From Schistocephalus solidus (lineage: Eukaryota; Platyhelminthes; Cestoda; Diphyllobothriidea; Diphyllobothriidae): a stretch of DNA of 64,000 bases. The stretch lies in assembly GCA_017591395.1 (NCBI GenBank), contig WEDG01004865.1:1-64000 (forward strand), given 5' to 3'. A program made the position numbers and the translations under genes. The first letter of the stretch is position 1. Each line of letters opens with the position of its first letter. Shown one piece after another: positions 1 to 10,957 of the stretch. The notes under the pieces were generated by a model, which saw only the letters and a program-made list of their open reading frames with translations, was not told the origin of the DNA and ran no database searches.

Positions 1-728
1 CTTATAGGGTCTTCAAGTTTCAATAACTGAAGTAAACGTATCGTTAATGCTGTCTTATTCGCCTAGTGTATTTGACGAATAATACTAAAAAACTATCCCT
101 TGAACACATGTTCATAACGTTCACTGGTCCTGCTGAACAAGGAAATGAAACAAAATGAAACTATTGCTTAGGATTTACCCAAAGAGGATAGAAAGCCTTT
201 TGATGGGATTGAGGAAATGTTAAACTACGGTAAATCTTGAGGAGAAAACAGGCCTGCACCGTCAAGAAGCACGGTTATAACAGTCCTTATTCACCCACAA
301 ACGTTTCAAACGCTTAGGCTGTTTTCTTGTATATCAGCTTATCTTATGCAATGAACATACGCAGTTGAATATGAGGTCAAGAAATTGCATGACTGAATTA
401 ATTCAGCCTAATCAAATCAAATTGCATTGTCCGATATATAAAGGGAATAATATTCTCCATTCCGATGGCAACACTCTCCAACGCTGGTATATTTTATTAT
501 GTATCGGTTTGTTTTAGTCTATAATGCAATCTACTATTATTGGTTTCAATCGTTGTCTATATCGCATCGGTTGCAGATGCTAACCGTATGCAGTTTAAGT
601 AGCCAACTCCCGATCGCTACGGAAACTCAGTATATCCATACGGGGCTCATTTTATACTTCGTCTGTAATTCCGGAAATTTTTACAAAATATATAGAGGAC
701 ATTGTGGCTGCAATTTTGGTGCTTTCAC
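1..728. other. 5' flank, no recognisable gene
   Basis: AT-rich sequence with no protein or repeat that I recognise. It lies upstream of the first exon of the FAR1-like gene at 729 and may include its promoter, but I cannot point to a specific element. The open frame at 499-825 has low-complexity hydrophobic content and overlaps the real exon in another frame. Confidence 0.4.
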
Positions 729-821
729 ATGGATTCTACTGAACAGTTTTTTAAAACGTTTGTGTCAATGTCGTTCCATTCGTACGACGAACTTAAGCAA
801 AGAGTTACTGAATTCGAAAGA
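729..821 (+). CDS. FAR1-like gene, exon 1
   Basis: Starts at ATG 729 and encodes 31 residues ending ELKQRVTEFER, then a good donor GTAAGA at 822. It joins in phase 0 across a 31-nt intron to TTG ACC GGT at 853. The matching exon of the second domain ends FEELQARLKEFQD at 1245, so intron position and phase are the same in both copies. Confidence 0.6.
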
Positions 822-1943
822 GTAAGAAACAGGCTTCTCTAATGATTTTTAGTTGACCGGTCTCTGTTATAAAATGAGAAGATCCAATAAGTTTGATCGA
901 AGGTATAGCGCGCATGAACGAGAACTTCTTCAGTATAAAGCGCTTACCTTTGCCTGCAAGAATTACCTTCGCAGGGAAAATCCCTGTAAATCAATCTTAG
1001 ACGTTCGTGCTGTTGGCGATCTTCTAACTGTAACGCGCATCTGTATGATACACAACCACGAAGTTGAAGAAAAAAACACTATCGAGGACTCTTATCACGA
1101 GTGTTAGTCCCCCTCTCATTATCACTAGGTTTTCTGCTAGGCCCTTCCTGAAACTGACACTACGCATATTTTTTCCCAAATTTTTACTTCTCTTAAGTTT
1201 CAGTCTTTTGAAGAACTTCAAGCTAGACTGAAAGAATTTCAAGACGTGAGGACATAACCTTTTTTATTTCTTCTGAAGGTTACAGGTGCACTTTATGTGA
1301 TCCGTAACTCGAATCGTTTCCCGGAGAACAGTCCATATCGTCTTAATTTGAAATATCGCACTCTGCGTTATGCATGTTACCACTTTGGCAAATACGAAAG
1401 CGGAGCTTCCATCCGTTTGAACCAGAAGTTTTCTTTTCTTTTATGGTTTTTATGCTTATCAGGACATCGAAACTGGAATGCACTTCATTCATAAATATCA
1501 GTGTGAACAATGGCCTACTGAAAATAGTCCGTTTCAACATGAAGCACACTCATCCAGTCACACCCGAGTTAGCCACTCTTTATCCAAGACGCAGGAAACT
1601 GCAAAATGATTTCTGTGCGAAGAATCCTTCCGTGTCCTTGGCCGTTAGTTTGTGTCGTGAAGAAACCTCAAAAGAAACTGATAGAGTCTGCCCCAAAGGA
1701 CCTCCAAATGTTCTCCCCCTCATCCAAAACAATTTTCAATCGTTTCAAGAGTCAAGTATGCGTCTCCAGACCACGAACCCGAATTCGAATGCATGTTTCC
1801 CAACTCAGTTTGACGAAATGCCCTTTATCTCAAAACGGATTGTCCCGAAAACTGAAAGTCACGCTGTTGCAATAGGTCCTTTAAAGGAGTCTAACAGGCT
1901 CTGGCTTTCCACTGCGGGAGGTGTTCATACCCCCGATCTCTGA
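729..1943 (+). CDS. Protein with two tandem FAR1-like zinc-binding domains (multi-exon)
   Basis: Five exon-like blocks are seen: 729-821, 853 to about 1062-1102, about 1141-1245, 1279-1427 and 1463-1943. The first begins ATG (MDSTEQFF). Domain 1 has Cys in TFAC, Cys in NPCKS and the His pair in IHNHEV. Domain 2 has Cys in RYACYH, Cys in LECTS and the His pair in KHTHPV, followed by LYPRRRKL. This C-C-H-H spacing is the FAR1/WRKY-GCM1 type of DNA-binding fold, common in MULE transposase-derived and ZSWIM-like proteins. Introns at 822-852, 1246-1278 and 1428-1462 are 31, 33 and 35 nt and all preserve phase. The link between domains 1 and 2 is unsure: the only in-phase pair is a weak GT at 1063 with AG at 1140. 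The C-terminal 120 residues are Ser/Pro/Asn-rich and unrecognised. No transposase catalytic domain or SWIM motif is seen, so this may be a partial gene or a remnant. Confidence 0.6.
853..1104 (+). CDS. FAR1-like gene, exon 2 (domain 1 zinc-binding part)
   Basis: Encodes LTGLCYKMRRSNKF through IHNHEV. It carries the Cys-Cys-His-His pattern of domain 1. The frame stays open to the TAG at 1105. The true 3' boundary is uncertain and could be as early as 1062. Confidence 0.55.
1279..1427 (+). CDS. FAR1-like gene, domain 2 central exon
   Basis: Begins VTGALYVIRNSNRF, parallel to LTGLCYKMRRSNKF in domain 1. The acceptor is TTCTGAAG and the donor is GTTTTC at 1428. A split codon (AA+G) is completed at 1463 after a 35-nt intron. 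The upstream partner exon (about 1141-1245) encodes KFQSFEELQARLKEFQD. Confidence 0.55.
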
Positions 1944-2994
1944 TAGCTTCGGATTTTCGAAAACTGCCGTACGTACGTGTACTTTGTCTAGTCTTGTTGT
2001 AAGCCGGCCATTCATAATGTCGGCTTGCCCTAACTTTCAGACATCTTATATACTCAAGTGCGGGTTGCGTTTTTGTCAGTGCTAAAATTTCATTTAAGTC
2101 CCAACGTTACATGGGCGACTAACAGAAATTGCCCATCTTCCGTCCTTACAATTTTAACTTAAACCTATTCCTTCTTCTCTGTCACTTAAAACATTTTAGA
2201 CGGAACAACTGTAATCGTAAATAGGGCTTTTCTGGAGAAACAGTCTACGGAACCCTTCAAGCTTTTCTTAGACGTTGTTTTGCATTGTAAAAATGTACAT
2301 TTTCTGTACTTTTCTTTTATTATCTATTTTTCTCCCGCAAAGTCCTTATCTACACTGCCCTCTTTTTAAATCTTAGTTGGGAACCCGCTCATCTGTCAAC
2401 CCATTCTCCACATACATGTAAACCCATTTTAAATACTTTATAACGCGACGGTTGACATAGCTTTCTTCCTCCCAGCACTGAGTCGTCCCGTTCAGTCTCG
2501 CGTGCTGCAGGTTTGGTGCCAAGTCGCCCCCATCGCTAGCTAACCCAAACCGAGCCTGTACAAATTTATGCATCACATGTGCTTCGGATTTAGCATTTAA
2601 CAAATGGGCTTTTCAAACAAAATCAAGCCATTCGTTTGTCTAAAAAGTGAGTATGAGCTTGGATTGTCTTCATGTCACGTCCACGATCTTAGTAGACACA
2701 GGGCTAGTGTTTTTTAAATTCAGTAGATGAATTTATAAGTCGAAAACCCAAGCGTAACACCCCTATCGGCAGAACGGAATTGCCGCCCCGGCTACCTGCT
2801 ATGATACATCCGAGACCAAACCCTGTAGTTTGGGTATTTCATCCGATGCCGTTTATGCGAGAGGGCCTTGTGACCTTTACACATCTTGTCTTGGTTTCAT
2901 CCCCAAATGACACCCACTAAATAAGCGAATAATTGAAAAACGAACAAATCTTGAGGTGCAGAAACATAAGACAAGTATTTGTCGGCCGTTTTAT
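1944..2994. other. Intergenic, nothing recognised
   Basis: This separates the + strand FAR1-like gene from the 3' end of MRTO4 on the - strand. It should hold both 3' UTRs, but no clear shared repeat or conserved protein is visible. It could also hold a short last coding exon of MRTO4, which I could not find. Confidence 0.35.
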
Positions 2995-3204
2995 TTACGG
3001 TGGAGTTTCCATTTCAATGGGTTCGGGAACAAAATAAAAGAATCCGTCGTCCAACTTTTGGCAACTTACAGATATCCTCGGAACCAGCGACGTTATAACA
3101 TTGGCGGCGTCCGTGGTTTGAAGCTCTGTCACGATCTCGTTTTGTGAATCCCAACGGGCCAATATATTAACACGAAATTCTGATGTTTGCACCTCGAAGT
3201 ATTT
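2995..3204 (-). CDS. MRTO4: MRTO4 exon, C-terminal region
   Basis: Starts at AAA TAC TTC GAG after acceptor TATTTTAG and encodes KYFEVQTSEFRVNILARWDSQ, the conserved MRTO4 C-terminal strand. The frame stops at 2995. A consensus donor GTAAGT begins at 3069 after LVPRIS, so the true coding end may be 3070 with a further short exon downstream. If it is not spliced, the tail lacks the acidic run typical of the family. Confidence 0.8.
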   Translation of the reverse strand, partial: KYFEVQTSEFRVNILARWDSQNEIVTELQTTDAANVITSLVPRISVSCQKLDDGFFYFVPEPIEMETPP

Positions 3205-6200
3205 CTAAAATAAAATAGTGAAACAGTAGTTTATTGCCAAATGTCAGTATGTGGAATGAAAATATGGCTTCTAATGAGATTGTCCGCTTGTCAGTCAAAT
3301 GGCAATTCGTTCGGTCATAACCTTTCATGTATCTCATACAGCCTGATCTGGGCAGTTTCGGTATTTTCGCCGAGTGTGCCTCTCCATGCGCGACGATCCG
3401 CAACAGGGGGTCTTGAGAGCTCGACGCATTCTCTTTTCCAGCACCTTACTTCTACACCGCCAGGGGGTCTGGATGACTGGACACATACCACACGCACCGG
3501 TCCCTCGCCGCTGCGAACCAGATTTCACTCGTTTGGTATCGCGTCGGCTGTAGTCGTCATAAAGCAGTATTGGGAAGAATTCACCATGGCATACTTCTTG
3601 ATTCCGAGAAACGACTTATCCACTAAGAACATGGCTTTCCAAAAATCACTTACGCAACACGGCAACTGTATAGCACCGGTAAAAAAAACTTAACAAGTTA
3701 GTCGCCGGTCGATTTGCTTAGGAAAAACCGCAAATTAAATCAGAACTAATTGTGGTGGCGTCACTTCGCGCCTACCCAAGTTCGGACGGGAGATAGCAAC
3801 TGAAATTTGGAATTTGTCAATTTTTTACACCGAAATGCGACTTCTGAGAATTAAAACATTAAGACCGTTAGGTGTCAGAGACAGAAAGTAAACTATTAAA
3901 AAGAAATTGGCTTACCAGAATGCGACACTGTTCTGGCGTAAGTGCCTGTCCAAGTTCGCATACGGGATATTCAGATTCGAGATTGATTATTCCGCGCACA
4001 AGTTTAACAGGCAATCCCAGTTTGCGCAGGGCAGGCTCCATAGTGTGTGAAAATTTAGGTACAGAGCCAGCAGATAATAAAACCTGTAAAATCACAAGAA
4101 AGCAGGGTCTTTACAAAGGTTAGGGAGGTATTGTTTACACGGACACCTAGTTATATCAGACGTCCGTAATAGCGTAATGTATGGCAGGATCGACGTGATG
4201 CCAGGCAAAACAGAATGAAGACTGCAGCGAGGACGAATGTAGTCTTATGTTTGGCATGAACAGGAGCACGTTAGAAAGGGCTGTCTAACCTTGTCAGCCA
4301 CTGAACACAAGTCTACTTCCAGCCACCTTGAACTAGTGGCGAGAACACGAGCGGGGAAAGTGAGACCAAGAGCTAATATTGCATACGCCTTCTCGATATC
4401 TTCCTCCTACTGTTTCTTATTTTACTACAAACTGTTGACAATGGGCTAATGGGATTCTCGGCGAGCGCATGCTTGTAGATGAAAACTTGGAATTATTGCA
4501 AATAAATGAAAATTGGTAATGTCATAAGCAGAGCGTTAGTGTAAGCTGTGTGAATGTGGATGCCGCATTTGACTCCCCCGTCGGTCAAAATAAATAAAGG
4601 TATTCCGACATGGACTTATGGAAGCAGGTTATCCATCGAAAAAGGAAACAAACGTCCAACAGAAAGGCAAATTTCCGCCTGTCCTTACCATGCAAGATAA
4701 AAGGTTTCCCAAACAGGGAATGGCGTAAAGGGGGCGCGATTTTGACCTGAACGTAAGTTGCTTATGATCGCGCAGACTTTCGACGCGTCTAGTTCATTCT
4801 TTACATGTACCCGTTTCGGTTGGAAACAAACATTACAATAAATGTGATGATTGACCAACTTAAACGGACCAGTCACGCGCAGCACACGACCGTCGTAGTT
4901 CGGCTATGTCCACCGTACGAAAGAATAGTGCAGGGACAGTGAATTGCGCGTGATTTAGTTTAAAGTGATAGTACACTTACCCCGCATCTACCCCACTCTC
5001 TCCTCCTCCCCCATCTGAGCCCGGTGTCATGGCAGAGTCAAGAAGATCGGAGATGGCAGAGGGCACAGGTGTCTGACGCGGCCGGAGCCGCCCCCGGGCG
5101 TACCACCACACCTGGCTCAGATCCCACGGAGTGGGAGTGCCATAAAGGCCACATTAAGAAGGAACCATTGCAGCCTGACTCTCAGTCCGCCACTCCACGC
5201 AAAACACACATTGGGTTGACCACGCGGTTCGAGTTATCCCGTCAATTAGCAACCTTCCAAGCCACGGCTTTTAGCGCACCGTGATAGATTTAAGCGCGTC
5301 AGATTGTTTATAGTGAGGAAAATGTGCTGAGCTGTCGACTTCACTTTTTCTCCCCACCCCCAAAATCAGACCACCGTCCGAGCCGGTCAGTTGTCTGACG
5401 TGAGAGTGGGCGTATTGACTGACGGGTACGCCAACCCGTTTTATACCTTAAGGTAAAAACAAAGGCTTTCGAGAATGATCTGGTGTCGGCCACGTTTGCC
5501 ATCCTGTAGTCACGCAATTATAAGACCATCTGCGTAATTCGTTTCCAAAATGCGAATGGCACCCAGTATATCGACAAAGGCAGCATAAATGTTGTTTTTC
5601 ATTTCCTGTCACTTTTCCTGCAGTTGTTACGCTATGAAGATCGTGCTTACTATTTTCTGGTAGTTCTGGAATCCGCACAGTATTTCAGGAAATAGCCCCC
5701 GCCCCAAGTGTGCATGTGAACCGCTGAGAAGAAAATGAGCAGTTATCTTTCACGCAAAGTAAGGGGACATTCCGAGGTTACCGTCACAAACGAGGCGGTT
5801 TCCCTTTTACTTGGTGCTATTTTGTGGAAAGGTGAGCCGTTCATGATCCAAGGTCAGACATGCTTAAAAACGCCTGTTAGAATGCAGTTGGAGCCAGAAA
5901 CCCTTATAATGAACCTCTAATATACAACCTTTGATCATCTTTTGCAGAAGACAGGCGTCAAGGTGCGTATTTGCTGCTACTAGGAGTTGGCTTCATCGCA
6001 TATTGTAGACTTGTGGTTGAGAACACTACTGAAGTTGTTGGCGTGGTGCTCCAGAACTTACAATTTTTTTACTGGCGTGTTTGCACTATCTGAATTGAGA
6101 CACAGAGCAGGTTTGAAGGCTTGGATCCGAAACTGTTTTGACGGTCAAGGAGTTCCTCTGGTTTGCTCAATCTTGGGTCAGTCAGTTCTTAGATGACTTT

Positions 6201-9200
6201 TTCAGCCCTTTTGCCACAAGATTAACATCAAAATAACGTGGCTTTGTTTGCACTGATCCTGCAGTTCATGTCTGGTGAAGTCTGCTTTTTCAGGACAAGG
6301 GATTGTTCCAAGTGATTGTTATTAAACAACTGTTTAGGCAGGGGCAGTACGGTAGGCCTAGCTGTTGGCTACCCGGCGCATCCACAGTGGCGGATAGTTG
6401 AACAGCGGTTACCTACGAAATAAGCAGACTCTCGGGTCCGACGAACAAGCAGTCGCGGACCCGCAGCAACAGTGCTACCATGGCGCGGGGGAATGAGGTC
6501 TTGCATGACGACTGCATTGTAAAATGGCGCAAATCCCTAGGACGGCACTGTGACATGGTGACCGTTAACCGTCAACCATTAAATAAGTTTGCTTGCCATC
6601 GGTGCCTTGTGGTTAGGTTCTTGAGCCAAAGCGCTATGGGAGACAAACTCGAACACACAATCCGAAATGCTGTTGGAGACACGCCTGTAATCAAAATCCC
6701 CAAGAAACCTCGTGAAAAATATCCGATTACAATACTGCGATCCATGCTACGGCGTCCGCGGGAGCCGACGCGTTGCTCAAAACTGATCCAGTGGTGCGTG
6801 TGAATAGTATACAAGCTGGATTACTAAACTCGAAACGGAATCTTGATATTGGATGCTGGAATGTGCGAACTTTTCTGGACCGAGGTAACCAAAGTCCGGC
6901 GGCACGCAGTCTTTATCAGTACCACGTGGATGCCTGCTGCCTGTCTGGAGTCCGAATAACCGATTCACTTAGCTGTACCACAGCGGCCCACAGGACTCGT
7001 CTGGTATACACGGCATACATTTGGTATACGCTTCTTGCATGGGAACCATTCAATGACCGAATGGCTTACGCGCTACTGAAGGGTCAATTTAACATCTCTG
7101 TCTCCGTGTACGCACCAACATCAGTTGTCGAACAGCGTGGTAAAGAGGCCTTCTACTTGCAGCTGCAGGACTCCCTCACTGTGATTTGTTGACTGTTGCG
7201 GGGGACTGGAATGGTAGGACTGATCCCAGGGACTCGTCAAACAGTCACCTTATTGGCCGCTTTGGGCAGGGCTTTCGATGCGACGATGGCGAGAGAATGC
7301 CGAATTTCGCTGATCAGAACCGACTGTTTGTCACTAACACGTGCTTCCAGCATCACCACAAACATCTGCTGATTTGGCATTCAAACGACGATAATACCGC
7401 AAGTCGATCAACCAAATTCTAGTTGGTTCAAGGTTCGGCAGCTGGGTTCACGATAGCAGACCAATGCGTGGTACCGAAACTGTTAACGCCCATGGGTCTG
7501 ACCATGTTCTCGTTCACCTCTCATCTGCACCGAAAATGCCACGTGCGAGACGCCCCGATGTCGCAAAAATTCGGCAACCCAGCACTACCAAGGCCCTAAA
7601 CACAGAAATCCAGTCCCATTTTACAACCCGAGCCAACAGAGAAGACAATGACCAATGGTCATCATTAAAGAAATCCACCTATGGAGCAGCTGAGAAAATA
7701 ATCGGATCCACCCACCGGCACCGCAGTGACTGGATGAGTGGACGAACCCTGCAGTTGTCTGCCCAGACGGCTCGAGTCGGGTACCACAACGATGTTTTCT
7801 ACCGCCAAATCCGGAATAGGACAGCAAGACAATGAGAGGCAGAAATATTGATCTGGAATAGTGACATCCATGGAGCAGGCCTCAAACGTTGGTGGCACTC
7901 GCAAACTCGACCAAATTATCCGTCAAGTTAGTAGTAGGCCCTCGACACTTAGTAACTCTGTTCGCGATGTGAATGGTGGCATCATTGGTGAAAAATCGGC
8001 CAAGGTCGATCGCTGGCGCGAGCAATTCGAGCACCTCAACTTTGATGAGCAACTAATCACACCCTCGCCCTCATCTGAACCTGAGTTTCAACCCTCTGCA
8101 CCCTATGCAGTATCGTGCGACCCCCCCCCTTCCGAGGAAGAAATTGCCTATGCAATACAGAGGCTGCACAACAACAATACACCCGGAGAGGACGGTATTC
8201 CCACAGAAACCTACAACGCCTGTGTCGACACAGGCATCCTGGCTTCATTAGGCGATTGAACAACCGTGGAGAAACAAAGTAGTTCCTAATGACTGGGGTT
8301 CGGGCATCTTCTCATGTGTCTTCAAAAAGGGAGATAAGACAAAGAACGAGAAGTACCACGACACAAGCCTCATCGACTTTGCTGCGAATGTCTGCACTAC
8401 TGTCCTTCGCAGGCGGTTTCAGCCTGTACGTGATTCTAGGACGAGGCCAAACCAAGCCGGATTCCGAGCTGGGGGTATATGCGTGGACAATATATTCACT
8501 CTGAGGCGCATTCTGGAATTTGTCACGGCTACCAGCAATAGACGGCCGCCTGCTCTATTGACTTCGCCACTGCGTTTGATTCCGTCCATCGTGAATCCCT
8601 GGATTGAAAAATGGAACTAGATGGTGTGCCGGCCAAAATCATCGTCTGCTATCGCTCCACCACTGCACGAGTCCTCCCCCAACCCTTTGATATCCGATCT
8701 GGTGTTCGACAAGGCTGTATTCTGTCACCAATTTTACTCGATTACGCCACTGTTTGGATTTTCGGGATTACCCTACACGATTCTGGCAGTGTGGAATTTG
8801 CACCCAGAAGCCGCCTAACTGACTCAAACTACACTGACGATATCACCTTGCTAGCCTCAAGCGTTGGTGATATACAGCCTGTGGTTTCGCGGGTGAGTGA
8901 GATCGCTACTTGGGTCGGTCTATCCATAAACACTGGAAAGACTAAATTGCTTTCAAGCTGCATCCCTGACCAAGAGAAAGCACCCCCTCGGGATTAGTGG
9001 CTGTTAGCTTAAAGTAGACAGTTTCAGATACCTCGGGGCGAAAATGCTGTCGAATGGAAAAGAGTAAGGACGACATTGTTTCCCGGATCGACGCTGCTCG
9101 CTGGGGTTTCTCGATTCTTAGAAAGTGCCTATGGACCCGAAGCGACATCTTAGTCACCACGAAGATCCGCGTGTACCTTGCATCCGTCCGGTCGGTCCCC

Positions 9201-10954
9201 TTCTACAGTTGTGAAAGCTGGGCTGTGTGCGTGGAGGATGAGCGAAGACTTGAGGTATTTGACCATCGTTGTCTGAGGAACATCCTACGAGTGAAGTACG
9301 AGGCAGTCCGCACCCGTTGCGAAAATATCCCCAGGATATCTCAGGCCATCAAAGAAAGACGACTGAGGTTGTATGGGCCCGTTCTCCGTCGCCCGCCTCA
9401 CGGATCCAGTTCTACTGCTCTCGATCCGGCACCGTTGCTCACTTGGAGGCTGCAAATAGGCGGTCAACTAAAAACCTGGCTCGACACGGTTCGGCAAAAC
9501 ATGAAGGCGGCGCTTGAACCTTCGGTATTCGGCGTCCGTCGCTGGAGAAAAGAATGGATTGAGCTATCCAGGCCAGCTGCGCGAATCGTCCCGCGTGTAG
9601 AGGTACAATACATGACATCATCGAGACCGGCTAGAGCAGACATGATCGCAGCCGTGGATAGCGTCTTCTATTTGATCTTAAAACTGTTACTCTAAACCAA
9701 AATTTGCTTCAATTTGATCTTAATTTTGTTGCCAAGATCCAGCCACCATTCAATAATATAAAATATCAAAGTACTTAACATGCTTGTCACACGCCTACAA
9801 CGGGCAACGCAGAAGGTGCGTTGGAACAACACTGGGACTAGACCAGGATGCGGTAGGCGTTATTCGGGATGCGTAACCATAAGAAACGCCACACATGGGA
9901 GTGTGACGCAAGCTAATGCCATGCCAACTGCCTGCATCACCTTCAATCTTCCTGACTTGTTCAGGATACCGAACCCAGATAGATGAAGAGAGCATGATGC
10001 TGTGTCCCTGTGTCCGCCACGCTGAGAGGCCCACAGTGGAAATAGTCGACAACAACCGTCGTATTTAATATGATTGGCGCTTTAGTACATCAAGACTGCC
10101 GGCGGGGCTAGATTTGTAGTCGATCCTCAAGACAGGGTAGTAGGGCTGGTAAACATTCGGCACAAAATACAACCATAATCATCAATGTGTAACAGATTCT
10201 GTCTAGGCAAACCGTTCTCCCATTTTCGATCTATTTTTAGCAGTGGACTGATTTCCCGATTCTAAATGAACAGTTGAGTATAAATCTAGAAGTAGCATTT
10301 GCAATGAAAGGAAAACTGAAATGCCCACTTGCAGCTTTTTGCCATCATCAGTCGGCGTTTACCGATATCAAAGCTGGCGTGACCCCGGATTTTAACCCAA
10401 ATATAAGTGGCCGGAAGACCCACGGAATCAGACTCTAACACTTGCAGTTGAAGACTAAAAGTAACATGAGATTGCCGATAAACGGTCTCATTCGACTGCA
10501 ACATAGAATATGGGTGGTTTGTTTTTGACCTCTAACCTCTTCTTGACGGCTGCACTGCGACGGTCACATTCCCTAATGACTAAACAGGTGTGATAAGAAG
10601 ACTTTCTGTTACAGAACAAATAAATTAAGAAGTTCCTACCGTCTGAGCGGCAAGGCTCCCCGGCCTTGCGTAGTCTTGACTGCGAAATTGATTAAACAAG
10701 TCCCGAAGCTCATCGACTTCCTTGTTAGAAAAGAGAAGGGCGCATTGGCCTTTGACGTATTTGCTTAGTTTGCGGAGCCCAGGTTTCAATTGTGTCGTCT
10801 TGTCAAGACCGAACGCCACCATTACTAGTTTGTTCTTTCCAAAGAGGAGAACACTATCATTGAGTTCTTGTCGGAGTTCTGAGAGACGCGTATTCCGAGG
10901 ATTGTCAAAGCTGATCACATAAACATACTTATACTGATCAACGAGACTGCGGAC
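2995..10954 (-). CDS. MRTO4: mRNA turnover protein 4 homolog, ribosome assembly factor (partial gene model)
   Basis: MRTO4/Mrt4 is a nucleolar paralogue of ribosomal stalk protein P0 that occupies the P0 site on pre-60S particles until P0 replaces it. Three coding blocks read in order on the - strand: 10954-10640, 4083-3916 and 3204-2995. Diagnostic segments are VDQYKYVYVISF, LFGKNKLVMVAFG, LRKLSKYVKGQCALLF and DYARPGSLAAQT. They are followed by VPKFSHTMEPALRKLGLP and LTPEQCRIL, then KYFEVQTSEFRVNILARWDSQ. All three blocks join in phase 0, with acceptors TTTTACTAG, TTTTACAG and TATTTTAG and donors GTAGGA and GTAAGC. The N-terminal basic segment usual for the family (about 35 residues) is not found and must lie upstream of 10958. 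The usual acidic C-terminal tail is not visible. Intron 4084-10639 carries a decayed RTE-like LINE, and intron 3205-3915 carries an RTE 3' fragment. Confidence 0.88.
3320..3570 (-). mobile_element. RTE-like LINE 3' fragment inside MRTO4 intron
   Basis: On the - strand the frame reads VELSRPPVADRRAWRGT. This resembles the C-terminus of the RTE-like element at 6340-9690, which reads IELSRPAARIVPRVE at 9558. Only the last part of the ORF is present, as expected for 5' truncation. Confidence 0.6.
3916..4083 (-). CDS. MRTO4: MRTO4 exon, central region
   Basis: 56 codons, from VLLSAGSVPKFSHTMEP to LTPEQCRIL. The PHTMEP-like, LGLP and LTPEQ segments are hallmarks of P0/MRTO4 proteins. It is bounded by acceptor TTTTACAG and donor GTAAGC. 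It joins in phase 0 to exons on both sides. Confidence 0.9.
4880..5115 (+). repeat. Dispersed repeat R, copy 1
   Basis: The segment from the CACCGTACG block through the GTCATGGCAGAGTCAAGAAG block to the CC-rich end is clearly similar to 63780-64000, in the same order and orientation (for example ATGRCAGAGTCAAGAAG). The two copies differ by many substitutions. I cannot assign the repeat to a known class. Confidence 0.6.
5462..5695 (+). pseudogene. Possible two-exon coding remnant with a 33-nt intron
   Basis: 5462-5590 reads KAFENDLVSATFAIL, a TAG, then SRNYKTICVIRFQNANG to KGSIN. A 33-nt segment (GTTGTT to TTCCTGCAG, 5591-5623) removed in phase 0 leads to LLRYEDRAYYFLVVLES, ending in TAG at 5693. 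The intron length matches those of the FAR1-like gene. I do not recognise the protein. The in-frame TAG at about 5507 suggests a relic, or that the frame is coincidental. It lies on the opposite strand within the large MRTO4 intron. Confidence 0.25.
6340..9690 (+). mobile_element. RTE-like non-LTR retrotransposon, decayed (RTE-1)
   Basis: An almost complete endonuclease plus reverse transcriptase element in the MRTO4 intron, antisense to the gene. Landmarks in order are DIGCWNVRTF (6842), VAGDWNGRTD (7195), ADQNRLFVTNTCFQHH (7312), GSDHVLVH (7494), NNNTPGEDGIPTE (8172), SGVRQGCILSPIL (8699), YTDDITLLASS (8831), KIRVYLASVRSVPFYSCESW (9163) and the C-terminal IELSRPAA. The YxDD catalytic motif is retained, but the frame shifts or stops several times between 7190 and 9050. 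It is therefore a pseudo-element. The G+C-rich 5' leader begins near 6340. Confidence 0.8.
9700..10639. other. MRTO4 intron remainder, no gene seen
   Basis: Between the RTE-1 3' end and the MRTO4 exon. 10290-10510 has a more G+C-balanced block that might be an old repeat. I find no protein similarity and no second copy in the window. Confidence 0.35.
10640..10954 (-). CDS. MRTO4: MRTO4 exon, P0-like N-terminal domain
   Basis: 105 codons, beginning GTC CGC AGT right after the acceptor at 10956-10955 and ending at the ACG before donor GTAGGA. It encodes VRSLVDQYKYVYVISFDN to SLAAQT. This matches the family core with its FGKNK, GLRKLSKY and DYARPG segments. An internal ATG at 10918 is not the real start, because conserved residues precede it. 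Confidence 0.9.
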
Positions 10955-10957
10955 CTA

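Noticed and set aside
499..825. 108-codon + strand open frame
   Set aside because: Hydrophobic, low-information content, and it overlaps the better-supported exon 729-821 in another frame.
2373..2603. Minus-strand 76-codon frame as a possible last exon of MRTO4
   Set aside because: No acidic tail or similarity to the family, and no convincing acceptor that continues from 3070.
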